A stretch of DNA of 8,307 nucleotides. Source: Thermodesulfobacteriota bacterium. GTDB lineage: Bacteria; Desulfobacterota; Syntrophobacteria; BM002. Numbering within the stretch: position 1 is the stretch's first letter; every line of letters begins with the position of its first letter. Positions 1 to 6,734 of this stretch are shown here, in pieces. Under the pieces are notes generated by a model. That model saw only the letters and a program-made list of their open reading frames with translations. It had not been told where the DNA came from and did not search any database. The stretch covers positions 1-8,307 of the forward strand of contig CAMYLW010000285.1 of NCBI GenBank assembly GCA_947259475.1. The letters run 5' to 3'. The position numbers were made by a program, and so were the translations under genes.

Positions 1-1
1 C

Positions 2-427
2 GAAGATCTTTTTGCCGATCTTGAGACGGAGCTAGTGGATACGAGCGAGGAACCTGTCAGTGACGAGGTCAGCCCTGTTTCAGAAGAGGATCTTTCTGAA
101 GATCTTTTTGCCGACCCTGACATGGAGGCAGGGGATATGAGCGAGGAGCCTGAAAGTGCTGAGGTTAGCGCTGTTTCGGAGGAGGATCTTCCCGAAGATC
201 TTTTTGCCGATCTTGAGACGGAGCTAGTGGATACGAGCGAGGAGCCTGCCAGTGACGAGGTCAGCCCTGTTTCAGAAGAGGATCTTTCTGAAGATCTGTT
301 CGACGATCTTGAGGCAGAATCAGGGGATATGAGTGAACTAGCCGTTAGTGGGGTGTCAGCCATGGTTGCCGGGGAAGAAGTTACCGACGATATCGGTACA
401 GACCTTGAAGCGGAGTCAGAGGATATA
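2..427 (+). repeat. In-gene tandem repeat, 96 bp unit with 192 bp higher-order period
   Basis: Units start at the Ser codon of SEEP at 44, 140 and 236, and a diverged fourth unit of the same length starts at 332. Bases from 2 onward are nearly identical to bases from 194 onward for about 110 bp, with differences such as gaa/gag and gtc/gcc. Adjacent 96 bp units are less alike. This means the most recent duplication copied a two-unit (192 bp) block. The unit is a multiple of three, so copy-number changes keep the frame. Confidence 0.88.
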
Positions 428-610
428 AGCGAGGAGGCTGCGGTGGAGGAACTGTCAGAGTCTGCAGTCGAGGAGTTGGCAGCGCTCGTCAGTGCTCAGG
501 TGGAGGCCGTGGTGACCCGTCTGGTAGAGGAACGATTGCCTGCCATTGTGGAGAGTGCAATTGCCCAGGAGATAGAGAAGATTAGGAATAGTTTGGAATC
601 AGAAAAATGA
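2..610 (+). CDS. Acidic 32-residue-repeat protein with C-terminal helix (5' partial)
   Basis: I do not recognise the family. The reading frame is open from base 2 with no stop, so the gene begins upstream; the GTG at 35 lies inside a repeat and is not a credible start. The visible 202 residues are very rich in Glu, Asp and Ser, with no Cys and almost no basic residues until the end. They form tandem 32-residue units of the type SEEPxSxEVSxVSEEDLxED followed by LFADLExExxDx. There is one partial unit, three good units (44-139, 140-235, 236-331) and one degenerate unit (332-427). The last ~50 residues change character to an amphipathic helix containing VTRLVEERLPAIVESAIAQE, ending IEKIRNSLESEK. 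An acidic disordered repeat plus a terminal helix suggests a scaffold or partner-binding protein, loosely recalling the layout of PopZ-type polar organisers. That is only an analogy. The N-terminal domain that would decide the function is outside the window. A terminator follows directly. Confidence 0.8.
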   Translation, partial: EDLFADLETELVDTSEEPVSDEVSPVSEEDLSEDLFADPDMEAGDMSEEPESAEVSAVSEEDLPEDLFADLETELVDTSEEPASDEVSPVSEEDLSEDLFDDLEAESGDMSELAVSGVSAMVAGEEVTDDIGTDLEAESEDISEEAAVEELSESAVEELAALVSAQVEAVVTRLVEERLPAIVESAIAQEIEKIRNSLESEK

Positions 611-638
611 TCACCTGCCGCGATGATTGGCGGGTTAT

Positions 639-676
639 GAATGGGGGTTATCTGGATAATCCCCATTTTTCTTTTT
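639..676 (+). terminator. Rho-independent terminator of the acidic repeat gene
   Basis: A hairpin runs from 641 to 666. ATGGGGGTTAT pairs with ATAATCCCCAT (11 bp, one G-T wobble) around a CTGG loop. Outer A-T and G-T pairs are possible at 639-640 with 667-668. It is followed at once by a T tract, TTTTTCTTTTT. It lies about 30 nt after the TGA at 608-610, separating this gene from valS. Confidence 0.9.
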
Positions 677-718
677 GTCCGTGGTAAAAAATAATGTTGT
701 GCTTTCGCTTCGACTAAA

Positions 719-908
719 CCCTGATGTTGCATACCAATGTCGAGGAAAAACGCGCTAGAGTAAGTCAGATGTGGCTGCGCGCAGACTCGGACAGGTCGAG
801 GCGTACTTGATCGTACGTTAAGTCCTGTCCGAGGCAAGCCCGGCCGTAGATGGCGTGCTATAGCGCGAGCGCAGCTGTTTTTACCGGTGTAGGTATGCAA
901 CATCAGGG
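719..908. mobile_element. MITE-like palindromic element, 190 bp
   Basis: The ends are perfect 17 bp inverted repeats: CCCTGATGTTGCATACC at 719-735 and its reverse complement at 892-908. TAAA is present directly outside both ends (715-718 and 909-912), consistent with a 4 bp target duplication. Inner arms continue to pair: CGCGCTA at 751-757 with TAGCGCG at 861-867, and GGAAAAAC near 744 with GTTTTTACC near 877, with a roughly 9 nt bulge. A nested stem pairs CTCGGACAG (786-794) with CTGTCCGAG (825-833) and encloses a small hairpin at 802-817 (CGTAC/GTACG). It contains no credible gene, so any movement would depend on a transposase elsewhere. The family is not identified. It sits in the valS leader and would fold into a long hairpin if transcribed. 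Confidence 0.75.
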
Positions 909-954
909 TAAATATGGTGTTAATCGACTGACTGCGGACAATGGACGTCTGAGA

Positions 955-964
955 AGGAAGAAGG
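955..964 (+). promoter_or_regulatory. Ribosome binding site that sets the valS start
   Basis: AGGAAGAAGG is purine-rich, with AGGAAG ending 6 nt before the ATG at 967. The other in-frame start, ATG 850, lies inside the 190 bp palindromic element and has no Shine-Dalgarno sequence. It would add 39 residues unlike any ValS N-terminus. The start at 967 is therefore preferred. Confidence 0.75.
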
Positions 965-966
965 AA

Positions 967-3594
967 ATGAAGAACTCAGTGCTGCCCAAGGCCTACGAAC
1001 CTGCAGCTGTGGAGGAGAGGTGGTATCAATTTTGGGAGGAGCAGAATTTATTTCGAGCTGACGAAAACAGCACCGATCCCGCCTATTCTATCGTGATACC
1101 TCCACCGAATGTTACCGGTGATCTGCACATGGGGCATGCCCTCAACAATACGCTCCAGGACATCCTCTGCCGATACAGGAGGATGTATGGAGACAATGTA
1201 CTCTGGATGCCAGGAACCGACCACGCCGGCATCGCCACCCAGAATGTGGTGGAACGTCAGCTTACAGAAGAAGGGTCGGATAGACATCAGTTGGGGCGGG
1301 AGAAGTTCATCGAAAGAATTTGGCAGTGGCGTGAGCTATACGGCGGGAAGATTATCAATCAGCTCAAGAGGCTAGGAGCAAGTTGTGATTGGAGTAGAGA
1401 ACGCTTCACCATGGACGAAGGTCTTTCTGAAGCTGTGAGGCGCGTTTTCGTTTCCCTCTATCATGAGGGCATGATTTATCGGGGCCAGCGGATTATCAAT
1501 TGGTGCCCGAGGTGTGTTACAGCACTGGCTAACCTGGAGGTGGAGGCGGAAGAAAGGGGTGGTCGTCTTTACCATCTCCGCTATCCTTTACCTGATGGAA
1601 CTGACGGTCTGATAGTGGTCACTACCCGGCCCGAAACTATGCTGGGAGACACCGGTGTTGCGGTACACCCGGAAGACGAGCGTTACCGTGATTTCATTGG
1701 GAAAAAAGTCATACTCCCTCTTCTAAACCGCGAGTTGCCGGTGATTGCAGATGAGTATGTTGACCGGGAGTTTGGCACTGGCACTCTAAAAGTAACCCCA
1801 GCCCACGATCCATACGATTTTGAAATCGGCCAGAGGCACGGGCTGCCAGCGATCAGGGTGATGGATGATCAAGGCGTGATGAACGAAGAGGCGGGTCCAT
1901 ATGCCGGCATGGACCGCGATAGTTGTCGTCAGAAGATAGTTGAAGACCTCCAAGGGCTGGGTTTTCTCGTAAAAGTCGAAGACTACCAGCATAGAGTGGG
2001 TCACTGCTACCGATGTAAGACAATCATCGAGCCGACACTGTCCAAACAATGGTTTGTGGCGGTGAAACCGATGGCCGAAGCTTCCATGGCGGCGGTGCGT
2101 GATGGAAACACCCGCATCATTCCAGAGATGTGGGAGAAGAACTACTTTGACTGGTTAGAGAATATTGAAGATTGGTGCATATCACGCCAGATCTGGTGGG
2201 GGCATCGCATTCCCGCCTGGTACTGCCAAGATTGTGACGAAGTTACTGTTGCCATGGAAGAGCCACAGCAATGCAGCGGTTGTAGCAGCGGCAACCTGAT
2301 TCAAGAGAGCGACGTGTTGGATACCTGGTTCAGCTCTGCCCTCTGGCCTTTCTCCACCATGGGATGGCCTGAGAAGACACCAGAGCTTGAGAGCTTTTAC
2401 CCCACTTCTGTTCTGGTTACCGGTTTCGACATTCTTTTTTTCTGGGTGGCACGAATGATGATGATGGGCTTGCATTTCATGAAGGACGTGCCATTCCGTG
2501 ACGTCTACATTCACGCCCTTGTCAGAGACGCCGAGGGCCAGAAGATGAGTAAATCTAAGGGAAATGTCATCGACCCTCTGGTGATCATGGACCGCTATGG
2601 TACGGATGCTTTTCGTTTTACTTTGGCTGCCTTTGCAGCACAGGGAAGAGACGTTCGTCTCTCTGAAGAGCGGATTGAAGGCTACAGGCATTTTGTCAAT
2701 AAGCTCTGGAATGCCAGCCGTTTTACTCTCATGAATCTCGAGGGAGTGGAGGCCGCCGGACTGTTACCTGAGCCAAGAAGGTTGGCAGACCGTTGGATGC
2801 TGAGCAGGTTGCAGGAGATTGTCCGTCGGGTTAGCGAAGCGCTGGATTCTTATTATTTCAATGAGGCTGCCAGTGTGCTCTATCAGTTCACCTGGCACGA
2901 GTTCTGCGACTGGTACCTTGAAATGATCAAACCGGTCCTATACGGCGACGACGAGAATGAACGTAAAGAAACCCAACAGTTTCTCCTGTATGGGCTTTCT
3001 TCCGTTCTTCGGCTGCTCCATCCCATTATGCCTTATGTTACCGAGGAATTGTGGCATCATCTACCCGATAATGAAGGGAGCATTATGGTGGCAGACTTTC
3101 CCAGACCAGATGAGTCCCTGGTGGACCGTCAGGGGGAGGAGCAGATGGCAGTTATGATGGATGTGACCACGGCCATCAGAAACATTAGGGGAGAGATGAA
3201 TGTTGCTCCGGCTGCCCAGGTGGAGGCAATGGTTTCTGGCCCGGAGAGCCTCACCAGTATTGTGAAGACTCATGGCCATTACATAGAAGATCTGGCCAGG
3301 CTGTCATCGCTGGAGGTGGTTAGGGACGGGGAGCGGCCTCGAGTGGCGGCTTCGGCTGTGGTACGAGAGCTCGAGTTGTTTGTGCCACTCGAGGGTGTCC
3401 TTGACTTCAAGGAAGAGAGTCGACGTCTGCAGAAGGAAATCAGCAAGCTGGAGCCTGAATTGGCCAGGACCCAGAAGAAACTGACCAATAATGCATTTCT
3501 CAGTCGGGCCCCTGCGGATATTGTCGCCAAAGAAAAGGACAAACTGGAGAGATTGGGACTTGAAAAACTGACAAAGCTCAGTGGTGGGGGATAG
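967..3594 (+). CDS. valS: Valyl-tRNA synthetase (class Ia)
   Basis: Cytoplasmic enzyme that attaches valine to tRNA-Val using ATP and hydrolyses mischarged Thr-tRNA-Val. At 875 residues from ATG 967 it is full length for bacterial ValS. The HIGH signature is PPPNVTGDLHMGH (residues 45-57). The CP1 editing domain shows TTRPETMLGDTG (219-230) and GTGTLKVTPAHDPYDFEIG (270-288). Cys pairs occur at 180/183, 347/350, 420/423 and 436/439 and resemble the zinc-binding insertions of some ValS enzymes. WCISRQIWWGHRIPAWY (403-419) and the KMSKS loop (526-530, GQKMSKSKGN) complete the Rossmann fold. An anticodon-binding domain follows, and the last ~65 residues form the typical charged ValS coiled coil that contacts the tRNA. 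No catalytic residue appears to be missing. nadC starts 3 nt after the stop. No T-box or other amino-acid riboswitch is visible in the leader, which is instead occupied by the palindromic element. Confidence 0.98.
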   Translation: MKNSVLPKAYEPAAVEERWYQFWEEQNLFRADENSTDPAYSIVIPPPNVTGDLHMGHALNNTLQDILCRYRRMYGDNVLWMPGTDHAGIATQNVVERQLTEEGSDRHQLGREKFIERIWQWRELYGGKIINQLKRLGASCDWSRERFTMDEGLSEAVRRVFVSLYHEGMIYRGQRIINWCPRCVTALANLEVEAEERGGRLYHLRYPLPDGTDGLIVVTTRPETMLGDTGVAVHPEDERYRDFIGKKVILPLLNRELPVIADEYVDREFGTGTLKVTPAHDPYDFEIGQRHGLPAIRVMDDQGVMNEEAGPYAGMDRDSCRQKIVEDLQGLGFLVKVEDYQHRVGHCYRCKTIIEPTLSKQWFVAVKPMAEASMAAVRDGNTRIIPEMWEKNYFDWLENIEDWCISRQIWWGHRIPAWYCQDCDEVTVAMEEPQQCSGCSSGNLIQESDVLDTWFSSALWPFSTMGWPEKTPELESFYPTSVLVTGFDILFFWVARMMMMGLHFMKDVPFRDVYIHALVRDAEGQKMSKSKGNVIDPLVIMDRYGTDAFRFTLAAFAAQGRDVRLSEERIEGYRHFVNKLWNASRFTLMNLEGVEAAGLLPEPRRLADRWMLSRLQEIVRRVSEALDSYYFNEAASVLYQFTWHEFCDWYLEMIKPVLYGDDENERKETQQFLLYGLSSVLRLLHPIMPYVTEELWHHLPDNEGSIMVADFPRPDESLVDRQGEEQMAVMMDVTTAIRNIRGEMNVAPAAQVEAMVSGPESLTSIVKTHGHYIEDLARLSSLEVVRDGERPRVAASAVVRELELFVPLEGVLDFKEESRRLQKEISKLEPELARTQKKLTNNAFLSRAPADIVAKEKDKLERLGLEKLTKLSGGG

Positions 3595-3597
3595 GGC

Positions 3598-4437
3598 TTG
3601 ATATCTGATGAAGTGGAAACATTGATCAGCAGAGCACTGGCCGAGGACATAGGCAGTGGTGATATCACTACTGCTTGCACAGTGTCACCTGGTGCTGAGG
3701 GTAGGGGACGTATTGTTGCCAGGGAGCCACTGGTTTTTGCTGGCTCCACCGTAGCCAGACAGATCTTTTTGACAGTTGAGCCCTCCCTGGATATTACCCT
3801 ACCCTTACAAGACGGCAACCAGGCAATGGTTGGGGAACCGCTATTGAGGGTAACAGGCAGTCTGGCCGCCATGCTTACGGCCGAGCGGACGGCCCTGAAC
3901 TTCCTGCAAAGACTATCAGGTATCGCAACACTCACCCGGGCCTTCGTGGACAAAGTGGCCGGGACCTCCGCCCGCATCCTAGATACCCGCAAAACCACCC
4001 CCGGATATCGTTTGTTAGAGAAAGCTGCAGTTCGAGCCGGGGGTGGCTACAACCACCGCTTTGGGCTCTACGATGGAGTGCTTATCAAAGACAACCACAT
4101 TGCGGCGGCAGGATCTATTCAGCAGGCCCTGCAGGCAGCACGGACCTGCAAGCCGAAATCTCTGAGAGTCGAGGTGGAGGTGGAAACCCTGGATCAACTA
4201 GCCGAAGCCATAGCTGCTGGCGCTGACACCATAATGTTGGACAATATGGATCTGGCAACCATGGCAGAGGCTGTGCGGCGAACTGGGGGAAAGGTCCCTC
4301 TTGAGGCTTCGGGCGGAATCACTCTGGACAATGTCCGGGAAGTGGCTGCTACGGGAGTGGATCTGATATCGGTTGGCGCCCTGACTCATTCAGCCCGGGC
4401 CGTTGATATGAGCATGGAGATAGAGCCGGCCTCTTAG
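3598..4437 (+). CDS. nadC: Nicotinate-nucleotide pyrophosphorylase (quinolinate phosphoribosyltransferase)
   Basis: Converts quinolinate and PRPP to nicotinate mononucleotide, CO2 and pyrophosphate in de novo NAD synthesis. At 279 residues it has normal family length. Conserved blocks in order: ALAEDIGSGDITT (13-25), AERTALNFLQRLSGIAT (95-111), the active-site segment DTRKTTPGYRLLEKAAVRAG (129-148), GGYNHRFGLYDGVLIKDNH (149-167), VEVEVETLDQ (191-200), MLDNM (213-217), LEASGGI (235-241) and DLISVGALTHSA (255-266). Basic residues expected to bind the substrates (R131, K132, H153, R154, K164) are present. The start is TTG at 3598; no in-frame ATG exists near the conserved N-terminus, and GTG 3613 would be a weaker alternative. 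A G-rich stretch (about 3582-3590) inside the end of valS may act as the Shine-Dalgarno. The 3 nt gap to valS implies co-transcription and probably translational coupling. nadA and nadB are not in the window. Confidence 0.97.
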   Translation: MISDEVETLISRALAEDIGSGDITTACTVSPGAEGRGRIVAREPLVFAGSTVARQIFLTVEPSLDITLPLQDGNQAMVGEPLLRVTGSLAAMLTAERTALNFLQRLSGIATLTRAFVDKVAGTSARILDTRKTTPGYRLLEKAAVRAGGGYNHRFGLYDGVLIKDNHIAAAGSIQQALQAARTCKPKSLRVEVEVETLDQLAEAIAAGADTIMLDNMDLATMAEAVRRTGGKVPLEASGGITLDNVREVAATGVDLISVGALTHSARAVDMSMEIEPAS

Positions 4438-4461
4438 ACTTTATTGTTTATTATACAACCT

Positions 4462-4537
4462 CTGTGGGAGCGACTTTACAGTCGCGACTATCATCCCTTA
4501 GATCACAAGAAATCGCGGCTAAAAGCCGCTCCCACAG
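4462..4537. repeat. Inverted pair of REP sequences (BIME-like)
   Basis: Two copies of a REP-type palindrome face each other. Copy 1 (4462-4488) reads CTGTGGGAGCGACTTT on the plus strand and continues to GTCGCGAC. Copy 2 (4512-4537) reads CTGTGGGAGCGGCTTT on the minus strand and continues to AGCCGCGAT. Each has the GTGGGAG head followed by its own small hairpin (GCGACT/AGTCGC and GCGGCT/AGCCGC; the changes are compensatory). The outer 11 bases of the two copies also pair, so the unit can fold as one large stem or two small ones. It fills the gap between convergent nadC and proC. No separate T-tailed terminator is obvious for either gene, so it may serve as a bidirectional transcript end. Repeats of this kind are mobilised by RAYT transposases, none of which is present here. 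Confidence 0.85.
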
Positions 4538-4583
4538 TATGAGACAACCGTCCTCGGGAAATCTGCACGCTTGAACCTAACCC

Positions 4584-5399
4584 TTACTTCTTACCTAGTT
4601 CTTCAGATCTCCTGGTAGCAGCCTCCACAGCATCCATAAGCATGCCACGCATTCCTCCACTTTCCAAGATGCTCAAACCGTGGATGGTTGTACCACCCGG
4701 AGAGGTGATCTGATCCTTGAGAGCACCGGGATGTTCTCCACTCTCTGCTAGCAGTTTCGCCGCACCCAAGGTGGTTTGCACTGCTAAGTCCCGCGCCACC
4801 GGGCGGGATAGGCCCATCAAAACCCCAGCATCAATGAGAGCCTCCACGAATAAATAAACATAGGCAGGGCCGCTACCGCTCAGTCCGGTGACTGCATCCA
4901 TATGAGTCTCATCGACTTCCACGACCACACCAACTGCCTCGAACAGTGCTCTAGCCACTGCCAGGTGTTCAATATCGGTATGGGTGCCGCCGGCAATGGC
5001 AGACACGCCGGTCAGAACGAGCGCCGGCGTATTGGGCATAACCCTAACCACGGGTACCGGCTTGGCAATCCCCTGTTCAAGAGAAGCAATCGGTACGCCA
5101 GCAGCAATGGAAATAAGCAAGGGCAGGTGTTCAAGGCTCGCATGTGTTTCGGCAAGCACATCTCCCACTTGTTGGGGTTTCACTGCCAGGACGATCACAT
5201 CGGAGCCTCCAGCCAGTTCTCCGTTGTCAGCAAAGATAGATACCTGATATGTGTCCCGGAGGTGGTGGAGCCGTTCCTGGCTGATGTCACTGACCCTGAT
5301 ATGGCTGGCATCAAAGCTGCCTGATTTCAACAGCCCATTGATAAGGGCCTCACCCATATTTCCCCCGCCGATAAATCCTATTGTCTTGGAGGCAACCAT
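4584..5399 (-). CDS. proC: Pyrroline-5-carboxylate reductase
   Basis: Reduces 1-pyrroline-5-carboxylate to L-proline with NAD(P)H, the last step of proline synthesis, in the cytoplasm. At 271 residues it matches the family. The N-terminal Rossmann fold has TIGFIGGGNMGEALINGL (6-23). It is followed by VIVLAVKPQQV (68-78), ISIAAGVPI (97-105) and VVRVMPNTPALV (117-128). The C-terminal dimerisation and active-site domain has VTGLSGSGPAYVYLFVEAL (170-188) and the strongly conserved DQITSPGGTTIHGLSILE (229-246). The ATG (complement of 5397-5399) is preceded by GAGGGAG at a normal spacing (complement of 5406-5412), which fixes the start. It is convergent with nadC and divergent from yggT. In related genomes it usually lies in the same direction as yggT. 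Repeat element A begins only 4 nt beyond its Shine-Dalgarno, so its promoter must lie in or beyond that element; I see no clear one. Confidence 0.97.
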   Translation of the reverse strand: MVASKTIGFIGGGNMGEALINGLLKSGSFDASHIRVSDISQERLHHLRDTYQVSIFADNGELAGGSDVIVLAVKPQQVGDVLAETHASLEHLPLLISIAAGVPIASLEQGIAKPVPVVRVMPNTPALVLTGVSAIAGGTHTDIEHLAVARALFEAVGVVVEVDETHMDAVTGLSGSGPAYVYLFVEALIDAGVLMGLSRPVARDLAVQTTLGAAKLLAESGEHPGALKDQITSPGGTTIHGLSILESGGMRGMLMDAVEAATRRSEELGKK

Positions 5400-5415
5400 A
5401 ACAGTCTCCCTCTTT

Positions 5416-5695
5416 TAGCCCGGATATTTCATGAATAACTTACTGCGACCACGGATATGGACGTCCTTCCTGGCGTCCTCGGGTGTTCCTTCGACAGGCT
5501 CCCCCAGCGACGTACCGTTCAGGTACGCCTCGGAGCCAATCCCGCGGTACGAGTTGCCAGGTGGCACGCCCATTCTCGTCGCGCTCGCTGCGCTCCGCTC
5601 AGTCCCGGAAGCGGGTTCCCAGTTTCGTAGTCTCGTTGCAACAAGTTCAAGGAACGGTTGCCAATAGATGGCCGACGATGAACGATACATGACTA
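5416..5695. repeat. Intergenic repeat element A (same family as 6732-6898)
   Basis: About 280 bp of non-coding, hairpin-rich sequence between proC and yggT. It starts with TAGCCCGGATATTTCAT (5416-5432), identical to 6732-6748. Its core, GCGCTCGCTGCGCT (5581-5594), then CCGCTCAGTCCCG, then GCGGGTTCCCAGTTTCG (5611-5627), matches the minus strand of element B. It includes a clean hairpin at 5511-5527 (CGTACC/GGTACG) and the motif CCTTCGACAGGCTC near 5489, a word I recall as widely scattered in bacterial genomes. The right end is degenerate; GATGAACGATA near 5678 may be a worn copy of the terminal repeat, so the end coordinate is approximate. Small open frames across this stretch have no ribosome binding site or recognisable product and I treat them as chance. 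Confidence 0.65.
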
Positions 5696-5792
5696 CGGCC
5701 AATTATCAACATAGGTGGGTCATTATCAGAAAAGGTTGAGAAAATGTCAATGCGTCCCGAGGATCGGAAGAAGGCCTATGGGGTTATCCTCT

Positions 5793-5841
5793 TGAAAATA
5801 AAAAGATTTTTCTTGACACTCTCAGAAATTCAAGCTAATGT
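5793..5841 (+). promoter_or_regulatory. Probable sigma70 promoter of yggT-divIVA
   Basis: A consensus -35, TTGACA, lies at 5813-5818. It is preceded by an A/T-rich tract (about 5793-5812) that could act as an UP element. A weak -10, TAATGT, lies at 5836-5841 after a 17 bp spacer. Transcription would start near 5848, about 30 nt before the yggT ATG. The -35 is strong and the -10 only partial, so the exact -10 is uncertain. Confidence 0.6.
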
Positions 5842-5878
5842 TGCCCTTGCCTAGAGGAGAAATGGAAAGGAAATGTGA

Positions 5879-6181
5879 ATGTTCATTTTGGGCAATCTCT
5901 TGGCGGCACTCGCGAGTGTCATCGGCCTTGTGCTCAATCTCTACATGTATATCATTATCGCTAGGGCGGTTATATCCTGGGTTAACCCGGATCCGTACAA
6001 CCCTATTGTCCGTTTTCTTTACAGTATCACCGATCCCGTTCTATTGACGATAAGACGCCGGCTGCCCCTTTCTTTCGGCGGTATAGATTTTTCGCCTATA
6101 GTGGTAATTCTGGCCATCATATTTTTGCAGAGATTCCTGGTCGCTTCACTTCATGATCTGGCCAGGCAATTCGTCCACTGA
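5879..6181 (+). CDS. yggT: YggT/YlmG family membrane protein
   Basis: Small integral membrane protein of 100 residues, normal for single-unit YggT proteins. Two hydrophobic segments are visible, about residues 5-33 and 71-92. Between them lies the family signature: ISWVNPDPYNPIVRFLYSIT (32-51), DPVLLTIRRRLP (52-63) and GGIDFSPIVVILAI (67-80). Members are implicated in cell-envelope and division-related functions and are often encoded beside sepF or divIVA, but the biochemical role is unsettled. AAAGGAA ends 6-7 nt before the ATG and supports this start; the nearby ATG at 5862 is out of frame. It is the first gene after the promoter at 5813-5841, and divIVA follows after 52 nt, so the two are probably co-transcribed. 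Confidence 0.93.
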   Translation: MFILGNLLAALASVIGLVLNLYMYIIIARAVISWVNPDPYNPIVRFLYSITDPVLLTIRRRLPLSFGGIDFSPIVVILAIIFLQRFLVASLHDLARQFVH

Positions 6182-6233
6182 CCAGAGGCATGAGTGGAGG
6201 ATGCTTTAAACAGCAAAAGAACAGGAGAACCCA

Positions 6234-6734
6234 ATGCTACTGAGCCCTCTTGAGATTCAGCAGAAGCAGTTCCCCATCCGGTTCCGCGGCTTGGATGCCA
6301 AGGAGGTGGAGTCGTTCCTGCAAAAGGTTGCTGATCAGATGAGTGCATATCTCAAACAAATTGACGAGCTCAGGCGGGAACTAGAGGACAAGGAACGCCA
6401 GCTCGGCGAACACCAGGGGCGAGAACAAACCCTGAAAAACACGCTCGTTAGTGCGCAGAAAACTGTGGAACAGATGAAGGCCAACGCTCAGAAGGAGGCA
6501 AAGCTTCTGGTTTCAGAGGCTGAGGTCAAAGCAGAGCGTATCCTGAACAATGCGCATAACCGTTTAGCCCAGATTCATGAAGACATAGCCGAACTCAAGA
6601 GGCAGCGGACTCAGTTCGAGCTGAAAATACGCGCCACCATCGAAATCTATCAGAAAATGCTGGATATGCAGAAAGAAGAAGAAGCAGAGGTGGAAGACCT
6701 GGAAAGCAAGCTGAAGTTTTTTACCAAACCCTAG
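6234..6734 (+). CDS. divIVA: DivIVA-domain coiled-coil protein
   Basis: Protein of 166 residues with an N-terminal DivIVA domain (MLLSPLEIQQKQFPIRFRGL, then DAKEVESFLQKVADQM) and a nearly continuous predicted coiled coil from about residue 36 to the end. In Bacillus DivIVA, F17 and R18 insert into the membrane at regions of strong curvature; both residues are present here at the same positions (RFRG, 16-19). The protein probably oligomerises on the inner membrane at poles or septa and recruits partners. That role is inferred from Gram-positive homologues and is untested in Gram-negative bacteria of this type. AGGAG at 6223-6227, 6 nt before ATG 6234, fixes the start. The TAG stop coincides with the first three bases of repeat element B, so the C-terminus may have been set by that repeat. 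Confidence 0.92.
   Translation: MLLSPLEIQQKQFPIRFRGLDAKEVESFLQKVADQMSAYLKQIDELRRELEDKERQLGEHQGREQTLKNTLVSAQKTVEQMKANAQKEAKLLVSEAEVKAERILNNAHNRLAQIHEDIAELKRQRTQFELKIRATIEIYQKMLDMQKEEEAEVEDLESKLKFFTKP

Noticed and set aside
496..903. Minus-strand open frame of 135 codons across the terminator and palindromic element
   Set aside because: It overlaps a real gene, a terminator and an inverted repeat, has no ribosome binding site, and its product resembles no protein family.
677..966. T-box or other riboswitch controlling valS
   Set aside because: No T-box sequence or specifier-type stem is visible, and the structure present is explained by the inverted-repeat element.
3279..3998. Minus-strand open frame of 239 codons opposite valS and nadC
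   Set aside because: It is antisense to two clearly conserved genes. Its Ser/Arg/Leu-rich product is what the complement of such codons gives.
5415..5702. Small open frames on both strands in the proC-yggT gap
   Set aside because: They fall entirely in repeat element A, have no credible Shine-Dalgarno, and the same sequence recurs out of frame at 6732-6898.
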